The notes beneath the pieces were generated by a model that was not told the origin of the DNA, did not search any database, and worked only from the letters and a program-made list of their open reading frames with translations. The translations under genes were made by a program, and so were the position numbers. Below, piece by piece: positions 43,824 to 52,520 of a DNA stretch of 64,000 nt. Numbering within the stretch: position 1 is the first letter of the stretch; every line of letters begins with the position of its first letter. Source of the DNA: Photobacterium ganghwense (GTDB taxonomy: Bacteria > Pseudomonadota > Gammaproteobacteria > Enterobacterales > Vibrionaceae); assembly GCF_003025595.1 (NCBI RefSeq), contig NZ_PYMI01000003.1:806001-870000 (forward strand). The letters run 5' to 3'.

Positions 43824-43861
43824 ATCTGTGATTCATGGGGTTGATAAACTCTTTCACAGAT
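43824..43861. promoter_or_regulatory. Second inverted repeat upstream of the response regulator
   Basis: ATCTGTGA (43824-43831) and TCACAGAT (43854-43861) are perfect complements 22 nt apart. The TGTGA/TCACA cores recall CRP half-sites but the spacing is far too wide for one CRP dimer. Confidence 0.5.
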
Positions 43862-43908
43862 TCAAACTCTTTTCGTAATGTCACTGTTCTTCAGGATGAG
43901 AGAAAGTT

Positions 43909-44613
43909 TTGCAGTCAAAAACGATATTAGTGGTCGACGATAGTGAAGATATCAGGGATGCACTCAGTGAATATCTTGGGCGTTCTGGTTTTCGCGTGTT
44001 TACCGCCGAAGATGGCGATGAGATGTGGAAGGTCCTGCAACAGCATCAGCCTGATCTGATTGTTCTGGATATTATGCTTCCCGGTGATGACGGGTTCACT
44101 CTATGCAGGGAGATCCGCCAGCACTCACACGTGCCCATTATCATGTTGACCGCCGTCTGTGATGAAATCGATCGAATTGCGGGTTTGGAAGTCGGTGCCG
44201 ATGATTACATCACTAAAACTTTCAGCCCGAGAGAACTGCTGGCAAGAATTAAAGCCCTGTTAAGGCGGAGCCAGTATCGCTCGGAAGGCGCGTTAAGTCG
44301 CCGTATTCGCTTTTTGGACTGGACGTTTGAGACCGTCAAACGGCAGCTTATTCATATTGATGGCGATACGATCCAATTGTCAGGCGCGGATTTTTCTTTA
44401 CTCAGTTTTCTGCTGCAGCACATGAACCAAACCGTCAGTCGTGATGATATCGCTCGGTTTGTCTGGGGGCGGGATGTTGATCCGCTGGAAAGAGGCATTG
44501 ATGTTCAGATAAGTCGGTTACGCAAGCATCTTCGGGATGAAGATCGGACCCTGATTCTGACCGTTCGCAACAAGGGCTATATGCTGGCTCTGGAACACAT
44601 TTCAGACTGCTAG
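43909..44613 (+). CDS. OmpR family response regulator (sugar-linked)
   Basis: A 234-aa regulator. The receiver domain has VDDSED and the phospho-acceptor Asp in LIVLDIMLPGDDGF near residue 53; the usual Lys-Pro is Lys-Thr (ITKTFSPREL). The winged-helix domain ends DVQISRLRKHLRDED...RNKGYML. The only plausible start is TTG at 43909, preceded by GAGAGAAAG. The kinase follows after 159 nt, then a binding-protein gene. It resembles GltR-type regulators of glucose uptake. Its probable targets are the divergent ptsG and its own operon. Confidence 0.88.
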   Translation: MQSKTILVVDDSEDIRDALSEYLGRSGFRVFTAEDGDEMWKVLQQHQPDLIVLDIMLPGDDGFTLCREIRQHSHVPIIMLTAVCDEIDRIAGLEVGADDYITKTFSPRELLARIKALLRRSQYRSEGALSRRIRFLDWTFETVKRQLIHIDGDTIQLSGADFSLLSFLLQHMNQTVSRDDIARFVWGRDVDPLERGIDVQISRLRKHLRDEDRTLILTVRNKGYMLALEHISDC

Positions 44614-44772
44614 CCCGTTTGGTTGTAACTAATACGGTATACAGAGATAAACCATATAGGGATAAGCGATAAAGGGAATGGCTTATCGCTACTTGTTTTG
44701 CAACCGCAATCATAAAGCTTGGTAAGAAAGCTTGATTTAAAACAGTATTAAAACGCGGTAATAACGGAGAGC

Positions 44773-46266
44773 ATGGATGTGAGAGGGAAGTTCTACCAAT
44801 CTATTACCTTCCGTATTGGCATTACATTGTTCGGGGCCATACTGGTCGCGGAACTGTTGGCAGGGGTGATCTGGTACCAGACTTCGGCCGCTTCGCGAGA
44901 GGCCAGTGCACAGCATACACTGATGAATGTCGCAGAAGCAGCTTCTGAAACTTACTTGTATTTCGAGTCGTTACCCAAAAATTATCGTCACTTAATCCTC
45001 AATCAATTGCGAGAGTCGAGTGGTACACGTTTTTTCATTTCGATTAACCAAAACCCGCTCAACATCGATCCTATCCAGGATATTTCCCTGTTACCCAAAC
45101 TGACCGGTTTCGTTGAACAGGCAATCACGAATCAATTTAGCGGGTTAAGCAATGTCAGGGTTGTCATTACCGATAAAGACAATATTCGGTTATTTAATTC
45201 GGGGATCAGACTGTCTGAGTTACCGGAAATCTGGACGCGTTACAGTTTGTCTCTGGGCGAGCTTGATTTGCCGATTTTGGTGATGCAATTAGAAATGGCT
45301 GAAAATGAGTGGTTTTACATCGCCTCTGCCATACCGCTACCCGAAAGCGTATTAACCGAGCCGATTATCAGTCAGCGGCAATTAATCTTTTTGTTTCTGG
45401 CATCGGTCATGCTGATGATGTGCATTTCGCAAATTATCCGTCGGGAACTGAAGCCGGTGAAATCACTGGCCAAGGCGGCAGCGCTGACAGGCTCGCCATT
45501 GAGCCTGCCTGAGCTTGAAGAAAGCGGGAGCAATGAAACGCGCAGTGCTATTCATGCCTTTAACAAGATGAGCAGGCGGGTAAAAGCCTATATTCGTGAC
45601 AGAGAAATGTTGTTCAGTGCATTGTCACATGACCTGAAAACCCCGCTGGCCTGTTTAAAGCTTCGTACCGAGATGCTGGAAAACGACACAACCAAAAAGC
45701 AGTTCGAAAAGCTGCTCAATGAGGTCGATATTATGCTCACTGGGGCTTTGCAGTGCTTGCGGGAGACAAATATCCACGAAGAGTCAGAGTGGCTGGACTT
45801 ACAAACGTTACTTGGTGATTGTGCTGAGTATTTTAATCAGCTAGCTGAGCGTAATTGCCGTCTGGAGTCTTGCACCCTGAATTCATGGGGTAATCTATTT
45901 CCCAGTGTAAATATCCGGTGTGAGCAACCAGTTTCCATCTTAGCGAAGCCTTTGGCCCTCAAACGCTGCATTTTCAACGTGGTCGAGAACGCGGTGAAAT
46001 ATGGTGAGCGAGTGGAAATCGATGTTTGTGAACAACAGAGCTCCATTTTACTGACTTTCAGGGATTATGGTCCCGGTATTCCGAAAAAAATGCAGGAAAA
46101 GGTCTTTGAACCTTATTGCCGCGCCGGCCGGAAGGATGCGAACGGTTCTGGGTTGGGGCTGACCATTGCGAGAAGCATTGCCCGTACGCAGGGCGGGGAT
46201 TTGGTTCTGAAAAATCATGCTGCTCAGGGGCTGATTGTTGAGTTGACGTTATCGAGGAATTCATGA
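44773..46266 (+). CDS. Sensor histidine kinase of the ptsG-linked system
   Basis: A 497-aa membrane kinase. Membrane segments near residues 12-34 and 198-215 bracket a periplasmic sensor domain of about 160 aa, then a HAMP-like stretch. The HisKA motif is ALSHDLKTPLACLKLRTEML, near residue 285, and the ATPase boxes are VVENAVKYGE and GSGLGLTIARSIA. The gene ends in an ATGA overlap with the binding-protein gene, so the two are co-translated. The periplasmic domain may be triggered by the liganded binding protein. Confidence 0.9.
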   Translation: MDVRGKFYQSITFRIGITLFGAILVAELLAGVIWYQTSAASREASAQHTLMNVAEAASETYLYFESLPKNYRHLILNQLRESSGTRFFISINQNPLNIDPIQDISLLPKLTGFVEQAITNQFSGLSNVRVVITDKDNIRLFNSGIRLSELPEIWTRYSLSLGELDLPILVMQLEMAENEWFYIASAIPLPESVLTEPIISQRQLIFLFLASVMLMMCISQIIRRELKPVKSLAKAAALTGSPLSLPELEESGSNETRSAIHAFNKMSRRVKAYIRDREMLFSALSHDLKTPLACLKLRTEMLENDTTKKQFEKLLNEVDIMLTGALQCLRETNIHEESEWLDLQTLLGDCAEYFNQLAERNCRLESCTLNSWGNLFPSVNIRCEQPVSILAKPLALKRCIFNVVENAVKYGERVEIDVCEQQSSILLTFRDYGPGIPKKMQEKVFEPYCRAGRKDANGSGLGLTIARSIARTQGGDLVLKNHAAQGLIVELTLSRNS

Positions 46267-47564
46267 AACGGATTATCAGGCTATTGTCTCGGCCTACTGC
46301 ACAGTTGTGCATCTCTCTAGTTTTCACTCTATTACTGCCAATGCGGTCAACGGCTGCAACAGCGACAACGATCAGCGCCGATATCCATTTTCTTCATTGG
46401 TGGACGTCAAAAGGGGAAACTAAAGCTGCGGAAAGTGTGAAAACAACACTGTCTGAATCTGATATTGCTCTTGCGAATGTTCCTATAGAAGGCGGCGGTG
46501 GCGCGACAGCCAAAGCGATTCTACAGGCCAGAGCTATAGCCGGTAATCCACCGGAAATGGCGTTAATCGAGGGGCCCGCGATTAAATCTTGGGCGGCGCT
46601 GGGGTTTCTTCATCAACTCAATCGCGCGGCTGAAAACGGCGGATGGCACGAAAAACTGCTGCCGCTGGTCAAGGATATTCATCAATTTGAAGGTCGGTTT
46701 GTTGCGATACCGGTAACAATTCACCGCCTGAACTGGCTGTGGGTAAATACTGATGTGTTACATCGTCACGGAATCGTAATGCCAGAAACCTGGCCCGCGA
46801 TTATCTCGGCATTCCACACATTAAAAAGTCGTGGCGTCTCCCCTCTGGCAATTGGTAACGAGCCTTGGCAGATTGTGCAGCTGTTTGAAAATATCGCGTT
46901 TGGATTGGGCGGTTCGGCTTACTATCGACAAGCGTTTATCGAACTGGATCCGAAGGCCATTGACAGTGACGTGACCCGACAGGCATTAGCGCTGTTTCGC
47001 GAGATCAGTGACATTGTTGCAGAAGATCTCAGTAATCAGTCCTGGGACGTCGCAACACAAGATCTGATGGCCGGACGGCGGGCGTTTCAGATCACCGGAG
47101 ACTGGGTGGCTGGCGAGTTAATGGCCCTGAACGGGCGATTGCCGTTAGGTATTTCCTGCTATCCGGTACCGTCCAAAGAGTCGGGGTTTATTTATAACAT
47201 GGACAGCTTCGCGTTGTTCCATACTCAGCAACTTGATAGCCATGATGCGAATAAACTGGCTGAGCGGATTGCTTCCCCCGATTTTTTACAGCGTTTCAAT
47301 CAGGTAAAAGGCGGTATTCCTGCCTGGCAGGGCATTGAACTGAATGGTTTCAATCATTGTGCCAGACAGTCTATGACAGACTTCCAGTACGCTGCATCAA
47401 CTCATGCCTTAATTCCAAGCATGATCGATTCGATGGCGGTCAGTCCGGTGATTCAAAAGGCGGTAAGTAGTGAGCTGTACCGTTTTTTCAATCATGCATC
47501 GGTGACATCAGAAAGTGTCATCGCGCATATGAAAAATCTGGGGGCGAGCCAGATCAACCTGTAA
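46263..47564 (+). CDS. Orphan glucose-type periplasmic binding protein
   Basis: A 433-aa extracellular solute-binding protein of the carbohydrate ABC type. A signal peptide covers about residues 1-33. The mature start IHFLHWWTSKGETKAAESVK and GGGGATAKAILQARAIAGNPPEMALIEG closely recall the Pseudomonas glucose-binding protein GtsA. No ABC permease or ATPase is nearby. It overlaps the kinase gene, so it is more likely a sensor co-receptor than a transport component. Glucose as ligand is inferred from this likeness and from ptsG next door. Confidence 0.85.
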   Translation: MKRIIRLLSRPTAQLCISLVFTLLLPMRSTAATATTISADIHFLHWWTSKGETKAAESVKTTLSESDIALANVPIEGGGGATAKAILQARAIAGNPPEMALIEGPAIKSWAALGFLHQLNRAAENGGWHEKLLPLVKDIHQFEGRFVAIPVTIHRLNWLWVNTDVLHRHGIVMPETWPAIISAFHTLKSRGVSPLAIGNEPWQIVQLFENIAFGLGGSAYYRQAFIELDPKAIDSDVTRQALALFREISDIVAEDLSNQSWDVATQDLMAGRRAFQITGDWVAGELMALNGRLPLGISCYPVPSKESGFIYNMDSFALFHTQQLDSHDANKLAERIASPDFLQRFNQVKGGIPAWQGIELNGFNHCARQSMTDFQYAASTHALIPSMIDSMAVSPVIQKAVSSELYRFFNHASVTSESVIAHMKNLGASQINL

Positions 47565-47736
47565 CCAAAGTGGAGTTTGTGGTTATTTTTCCTGAACAGT
47601 TGGCAACAATCTGATTTGAGAGCGAAGTCATTTTACGCAATTAGTTCACTAAAAACTGATTCATCGCAATTCATTTGGTGCCTTATCCCCTGATACTTGA
47701 CGTCCATAAATGGCAGTTATCAAGGCAGAGTGGGAT

Positions 47737-48969
47737 ATGGATAACTTAATTGAGCGTTTTCTCCAGTACATCAGCATTGATTCTCAATCTAACCCCGCTA
47801 ATTCACAGTGTCCCAGCACCGAGGGACAGCTAACTCTTGCCCGCTATCTGGAGCAGGAACTTAAAGATCTGGGGCTTGTTGGCGTAGATCTGGACAGTAA
47901 TGGGTATCTGATGGCCCGCTTACCGGCAAATGTAGATTATCCCGTGCCGGCAATTGGTTTTATCGCCCATATGGACACCGCACCGGACGCGTCGGGAAAA
48001 GATGTACACCCTCAACTGGTGGAAAACTATCAGGGCGGCGATATCGCCTTGGGCATCGGCGATGAAGTGCTGTCGCCGATCCAGTATCCGGAGCTGAACG
48101 GTCTGCATGGCCACAACATTATCACGACAGACGGGACAACCCTGTTGGGGGCGGATAACAAAGCCGGTATTGCTGAAATACTGACCGCGATTGAGTATCT
48201 GATAGCGCATCCTGAAATTAAGCACGGCGACATCTGCATTGGTTTTACGCCAGACGAAGAAATTGGCCGTGGTGCTGATAGGTTTGATGTGCAGAAATTT
48301 GGTGCACAATGGGCTTACACTGTCGATGGTGGCCCGATTGGTGAACTGGAATATGAAAACTTCAATGCCGCTGCAGCCACAGTGATCTGTCATGGCGTGA
48401 GTGTTCATCCGGGTACCGCAAAAAACAAGCTGGTGAATGCCATGAATATTGCGGCTCGTTTTCAGATGATGATGCCTGCTGATGAAACGCCTGAAACCAC
48501 CGAAGGGTATGAGGGTTTCTATCACCTGTCGACCATGACGTCATCAGTGGCTCGCACTGAACTGCATTATATTCTGCGTGATTTTGACCAAGAGGGGCTC
48601 GCGTGTCGCAAAGCTTTCATGGAGCAGCAGGTCGCAGCACTGAACAGCGAACTGAAAAAAGGGCGAGTCGAACTGATACTTCGCGATAATTACAGCAATA
48701 TGCGAGAGATGGTGGAGCCGCATCCTCACATCATTGAATTGGCGAAACAGGCGATGGTTGAATGTGATGTGAAGCCACTGATCAAGCCTATCCGAGGCGG
48801 GACAGATGGTGCACGTCTGTCTTTTATGGGCTTACCATGTCCGAATCTGTTTACTGGCGGCCATAATTTCCATGGTATTCATGAATTTATTACCCTGGAA
48901 GGAATGGAAAAGGCGGTCGAGGTAATTGTTAAACTGGCTGAAAATACGGCCAGTGCTTATCGGCGCTAG
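47737..48969 (+). CDS. pepT: Tripeptide aminopeptidase PepT
   Basis: A 410-aa M20-family di-zinc peptidase that removes N-terminal residues from tripeptides in the cytoplasm. Motifs: [10 protein letters not shown] (zinc His), [13 protein letters not shown] (bridging Asp), [10 protein letters not shown] (catalytic Glu pair) and [12 protein letters not shown] start at the ATG at 47737, preceded by AAGGCAGAG, because [15 protein letters not shown] aligns with the family start. Single gene with a terminator after it. Confidence 0.95.
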   Translation: MDNLIERFLQYISIDSQSNPANSQCPSTEGQLTLARYLEQELKDLGLVGVDLDSNGYLMARLPANVDYPVPAIGFIAHMDTAPDASGKDVHPQLVENYQGGDIALGIGDEVLSPIQYPELNGLHGHNIITTDGTTLLGADNKAGIAEILTAIEYLIAHPEIKHGDICIGFTPDEEIGRGADRFDVQKFGAQWAYTVDGGPIGELEYENFNAAAATVICHGVSVHPGTAKNKLVNAMNIAARFQMMMPADETPETTEGYEGFYHLSTMTSSVARTELHYILRDFDQEGLACRKAFMEQQVAALNSELKKGRVELILRDNYSNMREMVEPHPHIIELAKQAMVECDVKPLIKPIRGGTDGARLSFMGLPCPNLFTGGHNFHGIHEFITLEGMEKAVEVIVKLAENTASAYRR

Positions 48970-49292
48970 TTTTCTGCTAGCGGTATAAGCCGTCAGCTTT
49001 TATCAATCCCCAGAATTTGTCACTTTTTACAGCCCTGGCGTGTTCCGCCGGGGCTTTTTTGTGCATCATCCGCCATTGTGGTTAGTTGCCTGAGCTGACA
49101 CCTATCAGTATGCCAATGCGCTGAGAAGGGCTCAATCAGGAGAAAAATCACTATATTGTTCATATATGGACGTCAATGACCTGAGTGCCTGAATGATTTC
49201 CCCGGCTGATCGATCTAAATTTCAGACTCATTTCTGAGTAAGAAATTACGTACTGATACGAGTTAAGACATAGAGTCTGTATGAATGGAGCA
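48970..49292. other. Intergenic region after pepT
   Basis: Contains the pepT terminator (49031-49061) and then about 230 nt of AT-rich DNA without a gene, leading to the iteron-like array at 49293. Confidence 0.6.
49031..49061 (+). terminator. Rho-independent terminator of pepT
   Basis: The stem AGCCCTGGCG / CGCCGGGGCT (one G-U pair) with loop TGTTC is followed by TTTTTT. Confidence 0.85.
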
Positions 49293-49362
49293 TTTTGATA
49301 TACGTACTTTGATAAGTGCGCTTTGATAAATGCACTTTGATATGGTTGCTTTGATATAAAAA
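49293..49362. repeat. Iteron-like array of five 14-bp repeats before the RES-Xre operon
   Basis: Five head-to-tail units at exact 14-bp spacing: TTTTGATATACGTA, CTTTGATAAGTGCG, CTTTGATAAATGCA, CTTTGATATGGTTG, CTTTGATATAAAAA. The core TTTGATA is invariant and the second half of each unit varies. The array ends about 97 bp before the antitoxin start. The last unit could also supply a -35-like TTGATA. Confidence 0.85.
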
Positions 49363-49459
49363 CACTTATGTGCTAAGTTTGTCCATAAATATACATGTGT
49401 GTATCCGGTGATAGGTCTGATGACCCACTGAGAGTTGGCTAAGTTATGAGGGCCAGAAG

Positions 49460-49864
49460 ATGAATGCAACGCATCGCGCAAGTTCGCAAGACCTCACAGA
49501 TGTAGGGAATAAAGTCCTGCCTGTGGTGTTTAATATTCTGGATAAATGGTGTTGCAGCCAGCAGCAGCAAATGGCATTGCTTGGGCTGAGTAGTCGTTCC
49601 ACGCTGAATAAATACCGCACACACCCAGAATCTGCCAAGGTCTCAAAAGATCTATTGGAAAGAATGAGTTATATCCTCAACATTCATAAGTGCCTGCGGA
49701 TTATGTTTACTGCCGAAGACAGTGTTTATCACTGGGTGCAGAAATCGAATAGCCATCCGTTTTTTGCTGGTCGTTCCGCGATGGATGTGATGTGTGAGGG
49801 TAAAGTGGTCGATTTGTATCAGGTGGCTTCACGGCTCAATGCATGGCGAGGCGGGCAGTCGTAA
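49460..49864 (+). CDS. Xre/MbcA/ParS family antitoxin
   Basis: A 134-aa protein. An Xre-like N-terminal helical part (about 15-65: LDKWCCSQQQQMALLGLSSRSTLNKYR, read in parts) is followed by the toxin-binding domain of the MbcA/ParS type (about 75-130, with NSHPFFAGRSAMDVMCEGKVVDLYQVASRLNAWRGG in parts). It neutralises the RES toxin whose gene starts right after its stop codon. Such antitoxins bind their own promoter; the 14-bp array upstream is a candidate site. Confidence 0.9.
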   Translation: MNATHRASSQDLTDVGNKVLPVVFNILDKWCCSQQQQMALLGLSSRSTLNKYRTHPESAKVSKDLLERMSYILNIHKCLRIMFTAEDSVYHWVQKSNSHPFFAGRSAMDVMCEGKVVDLYQVASRLNAWRGGQS

Positions 49865-50560
49865 ATGGACATGGATGAAAAAACAATCGCGCTGACGTCT
49901 TTTAATAATCAGCATTGTTATCGCCTGATTCCGTCAAAATATCCGCCAATCAATCTGTATGAAGATGTGGCAGATGCAGAACAGCTGGAAGCTGTGTTTG
50001 CAATTGAGGCACTGACTAATCCGAGGCTGGCAGAAGAAACCGGTGATTTTAGGCGTATACCGGCAGAAGAGCGGCTGGTTGGTATTCCGCATTGCAGCTA
50101 TGTGATGGCTGCGTTCACACATGTTAACCCGGACGGGGCGAGGTTTAACACGGCTGATTTTGGCGTTTACTACGCGTCACCGGAAGTGAATACAGCCATT
50201 AAAGAAACGGTACATCATATGGAACGGGTGATGGGATACACCAATGAGCCTGCTCAGGACATTCAGATGCGCTGTATTGAAGCCTGGTTCAATGCGGATT
50301 TGGTCGATATTCGTGAGCAGTCGCATCTGGACTCCGGGCTGTACCACCCGACGAACTACGCCCAATCCCAAGCACTGGCTTGCAGCATTAAATCGCAAAG
50401 TAAAGACGGTTTGGTTTATCAATCGGTACGTCATCAGGGGCACAGCTGCTTTGCACTGTTTAAGCCAAACCTGGTCAGCAAGGTTTGCCAGAGTCGTCAT
50501 TACACATATAAGTGGAATGGCACATCTGTTAACTCGATTTTTGAAATGCAGTTGGTCTGA
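49865..50560 (+). CDS. RES domain toxin
   Basis: A 231-aa RES-domain protein. The conserved Arg is in CYRLIPSKYPP near residue 19, then GDFRRIPAEERLVG, FGVYYASPEVNTAIKETVHHMER with the conserved Tyr and Glu, and the Ser in GLVYQSVRHQG. Relatives (Res, MbcT, ParT) attack NAD+ by phosphorolysis/hydrolysis or ADP-ribosylate a target. The start codon abuts the antitoxin stop (TAA-ATG), so the pair is one operon. A strong hairpin terminator follows. Confidence 0.9.
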   Translation: MDMDEKTIALTSFNNQHCYRLIPSKYPPINLYEDVADAEQLEAVFAIEALTNPRLAEETGDFRRIPAEERLVGIPHCSYVMAAFTHVNPDGARFNTADFGVYYASPEVNTAIKETVHHMERVMGYTNEPAQDIQMRCIEAWFNADLVDIREQSHLDSGLYHPTNYAQSQALACSIKSQSKDGLVYQSVRHQGHSCFALFKPNLVSKVCQSRHYTYKWNGTSVNSIFEMQLV

Positions 50561-50664
50561 TCGCCTAACCGCGTTGTGTTTGCTGTCGCCAGCATGATCT
50601 CGAGTCTCTTATGCAGTGTATTCGTTTTTGGTTGGGGTCTCTTCGTAAACAAGCATATAAAGAG

Positions 50665-50699
50665 AAAGCCGCCGTGAGGGGTTATCACGGCGGCTTTTT
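50665..50699. terminator. Terminator between the RES toxin gene and the M32 peptidase gene
   Basis: A 13-bp stem AAAGCCGCCGTGA / TCACGGCGGCTTT with a 7-nt loop and TTTTTA on the plus strand. Both converging genes end at it. Confidence 0.88.
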
Positions 50700-50723
50700 A
50701 GTAACAAATATCGTCGCTGGCGT

Positions 50724-52208
50724 TTATTTCAGGTAGCGATGAACCAAATGCTCTTTGAAGAATTGGGCATTGAGCGTTTCACCGGTCGCATCCTGTAGAA
50801 CTTTACTGGTTGATACCGTAGAGCCACGTTTCCAGACATGGCGATCCAGCCAGTTGAAGATAGGTTGCAGGTTACGCTCTCGAATCAGGTTTTCAATGTT
50901 CATTTCACGACGCATTGCCGCCATAAATTGTGCCGCGTACATGGCACCCAGCGTATAAGACGGGAAGTAACCGAAGCTACCCATCGGCCAGTGAATATCC
51001 TGCATACAGCCGTCAGTAAAATTCCCCTTGGTATTAAGACCAAGGTATTCAGACATTTTTTTGTCCCACAGCTCAGGAATGTCCGCGACTTCAATGTTGC
51101 CTTCAATCAGATCTCGTTCGATTTCGTAACGCAGAATGACATGAGCCGGGTAGGTGACTTCATCCGCATCAACGCGAATGTAGCCTGGTTTGACTCGGGT
51201 ATTAATCAACGTCATGTTTTCCGGCGTCAGGGCTGGATCGTCAGTGCGGCCAAATGTTTCTGCAGCAAGAGGAGCAAGAATACCAATAAAAGCCTCGCTG
51301 CGAGAGAGCTGCATCTCGAAGAAGAGGCTTTGGGACTCATGAATCCCCATGGAACGTGCTTTACCCACCGGTAATCCGGCCCATTTAACCGGCAGCCCTT
51401 GTTCATAACGGGCATGGCCTGTTTCATGAATAACCCCCATCAGGGCACTGGTAAAATCATTCTCATCATAGCGTGTTGTAATACGAACATCCGTTGGCAC
51501 ACCGCCACAAAACGGGTGAGCGCTGACATCCAGTCGTCCATGATTAAAATCGAAACCCAGCTTATCCATGATTGCCAGACTGAGCTGCTTTTGCTGCTCA
51601 ACCGGGAAAGGACCGACAGGCTGAATAATCTGGTCGTGAGTCTGTTTTTCTCGGATTTGACTGATTAGCTCAGGCAGCCATGACTTAACATCGGCAAATA
51701 GTGCGTCCAGTTCTTTTGTGGACATACCCGGTTCATAGAGATCCAGCAGGGCATCGTAGCGACTGAGACCTGTTGCCTCAGCACGAATTTGAGCCTCACG
51801 GCGCGCCAGTTCGACAACCTTTTGTAGGTTTTCACTAAAGCCCGGCCAGTCATTCTGAGCACGTTGTGACCGCCAGGCATGCTCACAGGTCGAGCTGGCA
51901 AGCGATTTTTCTTCAACCAGGTCGGCTGGTACAACCGTGTGTTGCTGCCACTGACGTTTCATTTCACGCAAGCTGGCTTTTTCTTCTGCGGTCAACGTTT
52001 CGCGCTCTGCGCGCTCAAACCACTCTGCCAGATATGGTGCGGTTGCCAGCTCGTGACTGATCACTGCCAGTTCTGCCATCGCTTCAGAGCGAGCAGTATT
52101 ACCGCCTTCAGGCATCATTGCTGCCTGATCCCAGCCGCAGATGGCCTCTAAGTGGTCAAGTTTTGACAGTTTCTTATGATGTTGTGCTAGTTTTTGATAA
52201 AAAGTCAT
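50724..52208 (-). CDS. Metallocarboxypeptidase of family M32 (Taq type)
   Basis: A 494-aa cytoplasmic zinc carboxypeptidase. The zinc motif HETGH is at residues 261-265, with the third ligand Glu in MGIHESQSLFFEMQ about 30 residues later. Other family marks are HPFCGGVPTDVRITTRY, RVDADEVTYPAHVILRYEIE and GSFGYFPSYTLGAMYAAQ. Length is typical. The role is general peptide turnover. It is divergent from dacA over 312 nt. Confidence 0.93.
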   Translation of the reverse strand: MTFYQKLAQHHKKLSKLDHLEAICGWDQAAMMPEGGNTARSEAMAELAVISHELATAPYLAEWFERAERETLTAEEKASLREMKRQWQQHTVVPADLVEEKSLASSTCEHAWRSQRAQNDWPGFSENLQKVVELARREAQIRAEATGLSRYDALLDLYEPGMSTKELDALFADVKSWLPELISQIREKQTHDQIIQPVGPFPVEQQKQLSLAIMDKLGFDFNHGRLDVSAHPFCGGVPTDVRITTRYDENDFTSALMGVIHETGHARYEQGLPVKWAGLPVGKARSMGIHESQSLFFEMQLSRSEAFIGILAPLAAETFGRTDDPALTPENMTLINTRVKPGYIRVDADEVTYPAHVILRYEIERDLIEGNIEVADIPELWDKKMSEYLGLNTKGNFTDGCMQDIHWPMGSFGYFPSYTLGAMYAAQFMAAMRREMNIENLIRERNLQPIFNWLDRHVWKRGSTVSTSKVLQDATGETLNAQFFKEHLVHRYLK

Positions 52209-52520
52209 TACCTATCCTTTTGTTGACTCGTATCGGCATCAGATTATACCACTCAATCTGAGCATAACCGCATTTCCCAAAGCATAACAGTGCAGGGAAA
52301 GAATTTCTTGTGCAACAGCATTTTAATGCTTGTTCAAACGGTGTGAGCGATGCGGTGGAAGTCTCAATAAACCGATGTAGGATGTGTCAATTGGTACCTG
52401 AATACTGGGGGGAGATGTAACGTTTTTTACAATAACGTAAGACTTCGTAAAGGTCACATGATATGACATTTATCTTCGATATACTGCTGTGTAATTGACC
52501 ACTAATGGCGAAACAAGACG
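52209..52520. other. 312-nt divergent promoter region between the M32 peptidase and dacA
   Basis: No gene seen. TATACT at about 52480 is a possible -10 box for dacA, without a good -35 box. A short imperfect inverted repeat with AACGTT/AACGTA lies near 52419-52438. Confidence 0.5.

Noticed and set aside
43824-43861. CRP site before the OmpR-type regulator
   Set aside because: TGTGA and TCACA are present but 22+ bp apart instead of 6, so not a single CRP site.
47808-47828. TGTCCC and GGGACA near each other inside pepT
   Set aside because: The half-sites point the opposite way to the palindrome at 4715 and lie in coding sequence; chance.
49293-49362. CRISPR array
   Set aside because: Units are 14 bp with no spacers and no cas genes are near; it is a direct-repeat array.
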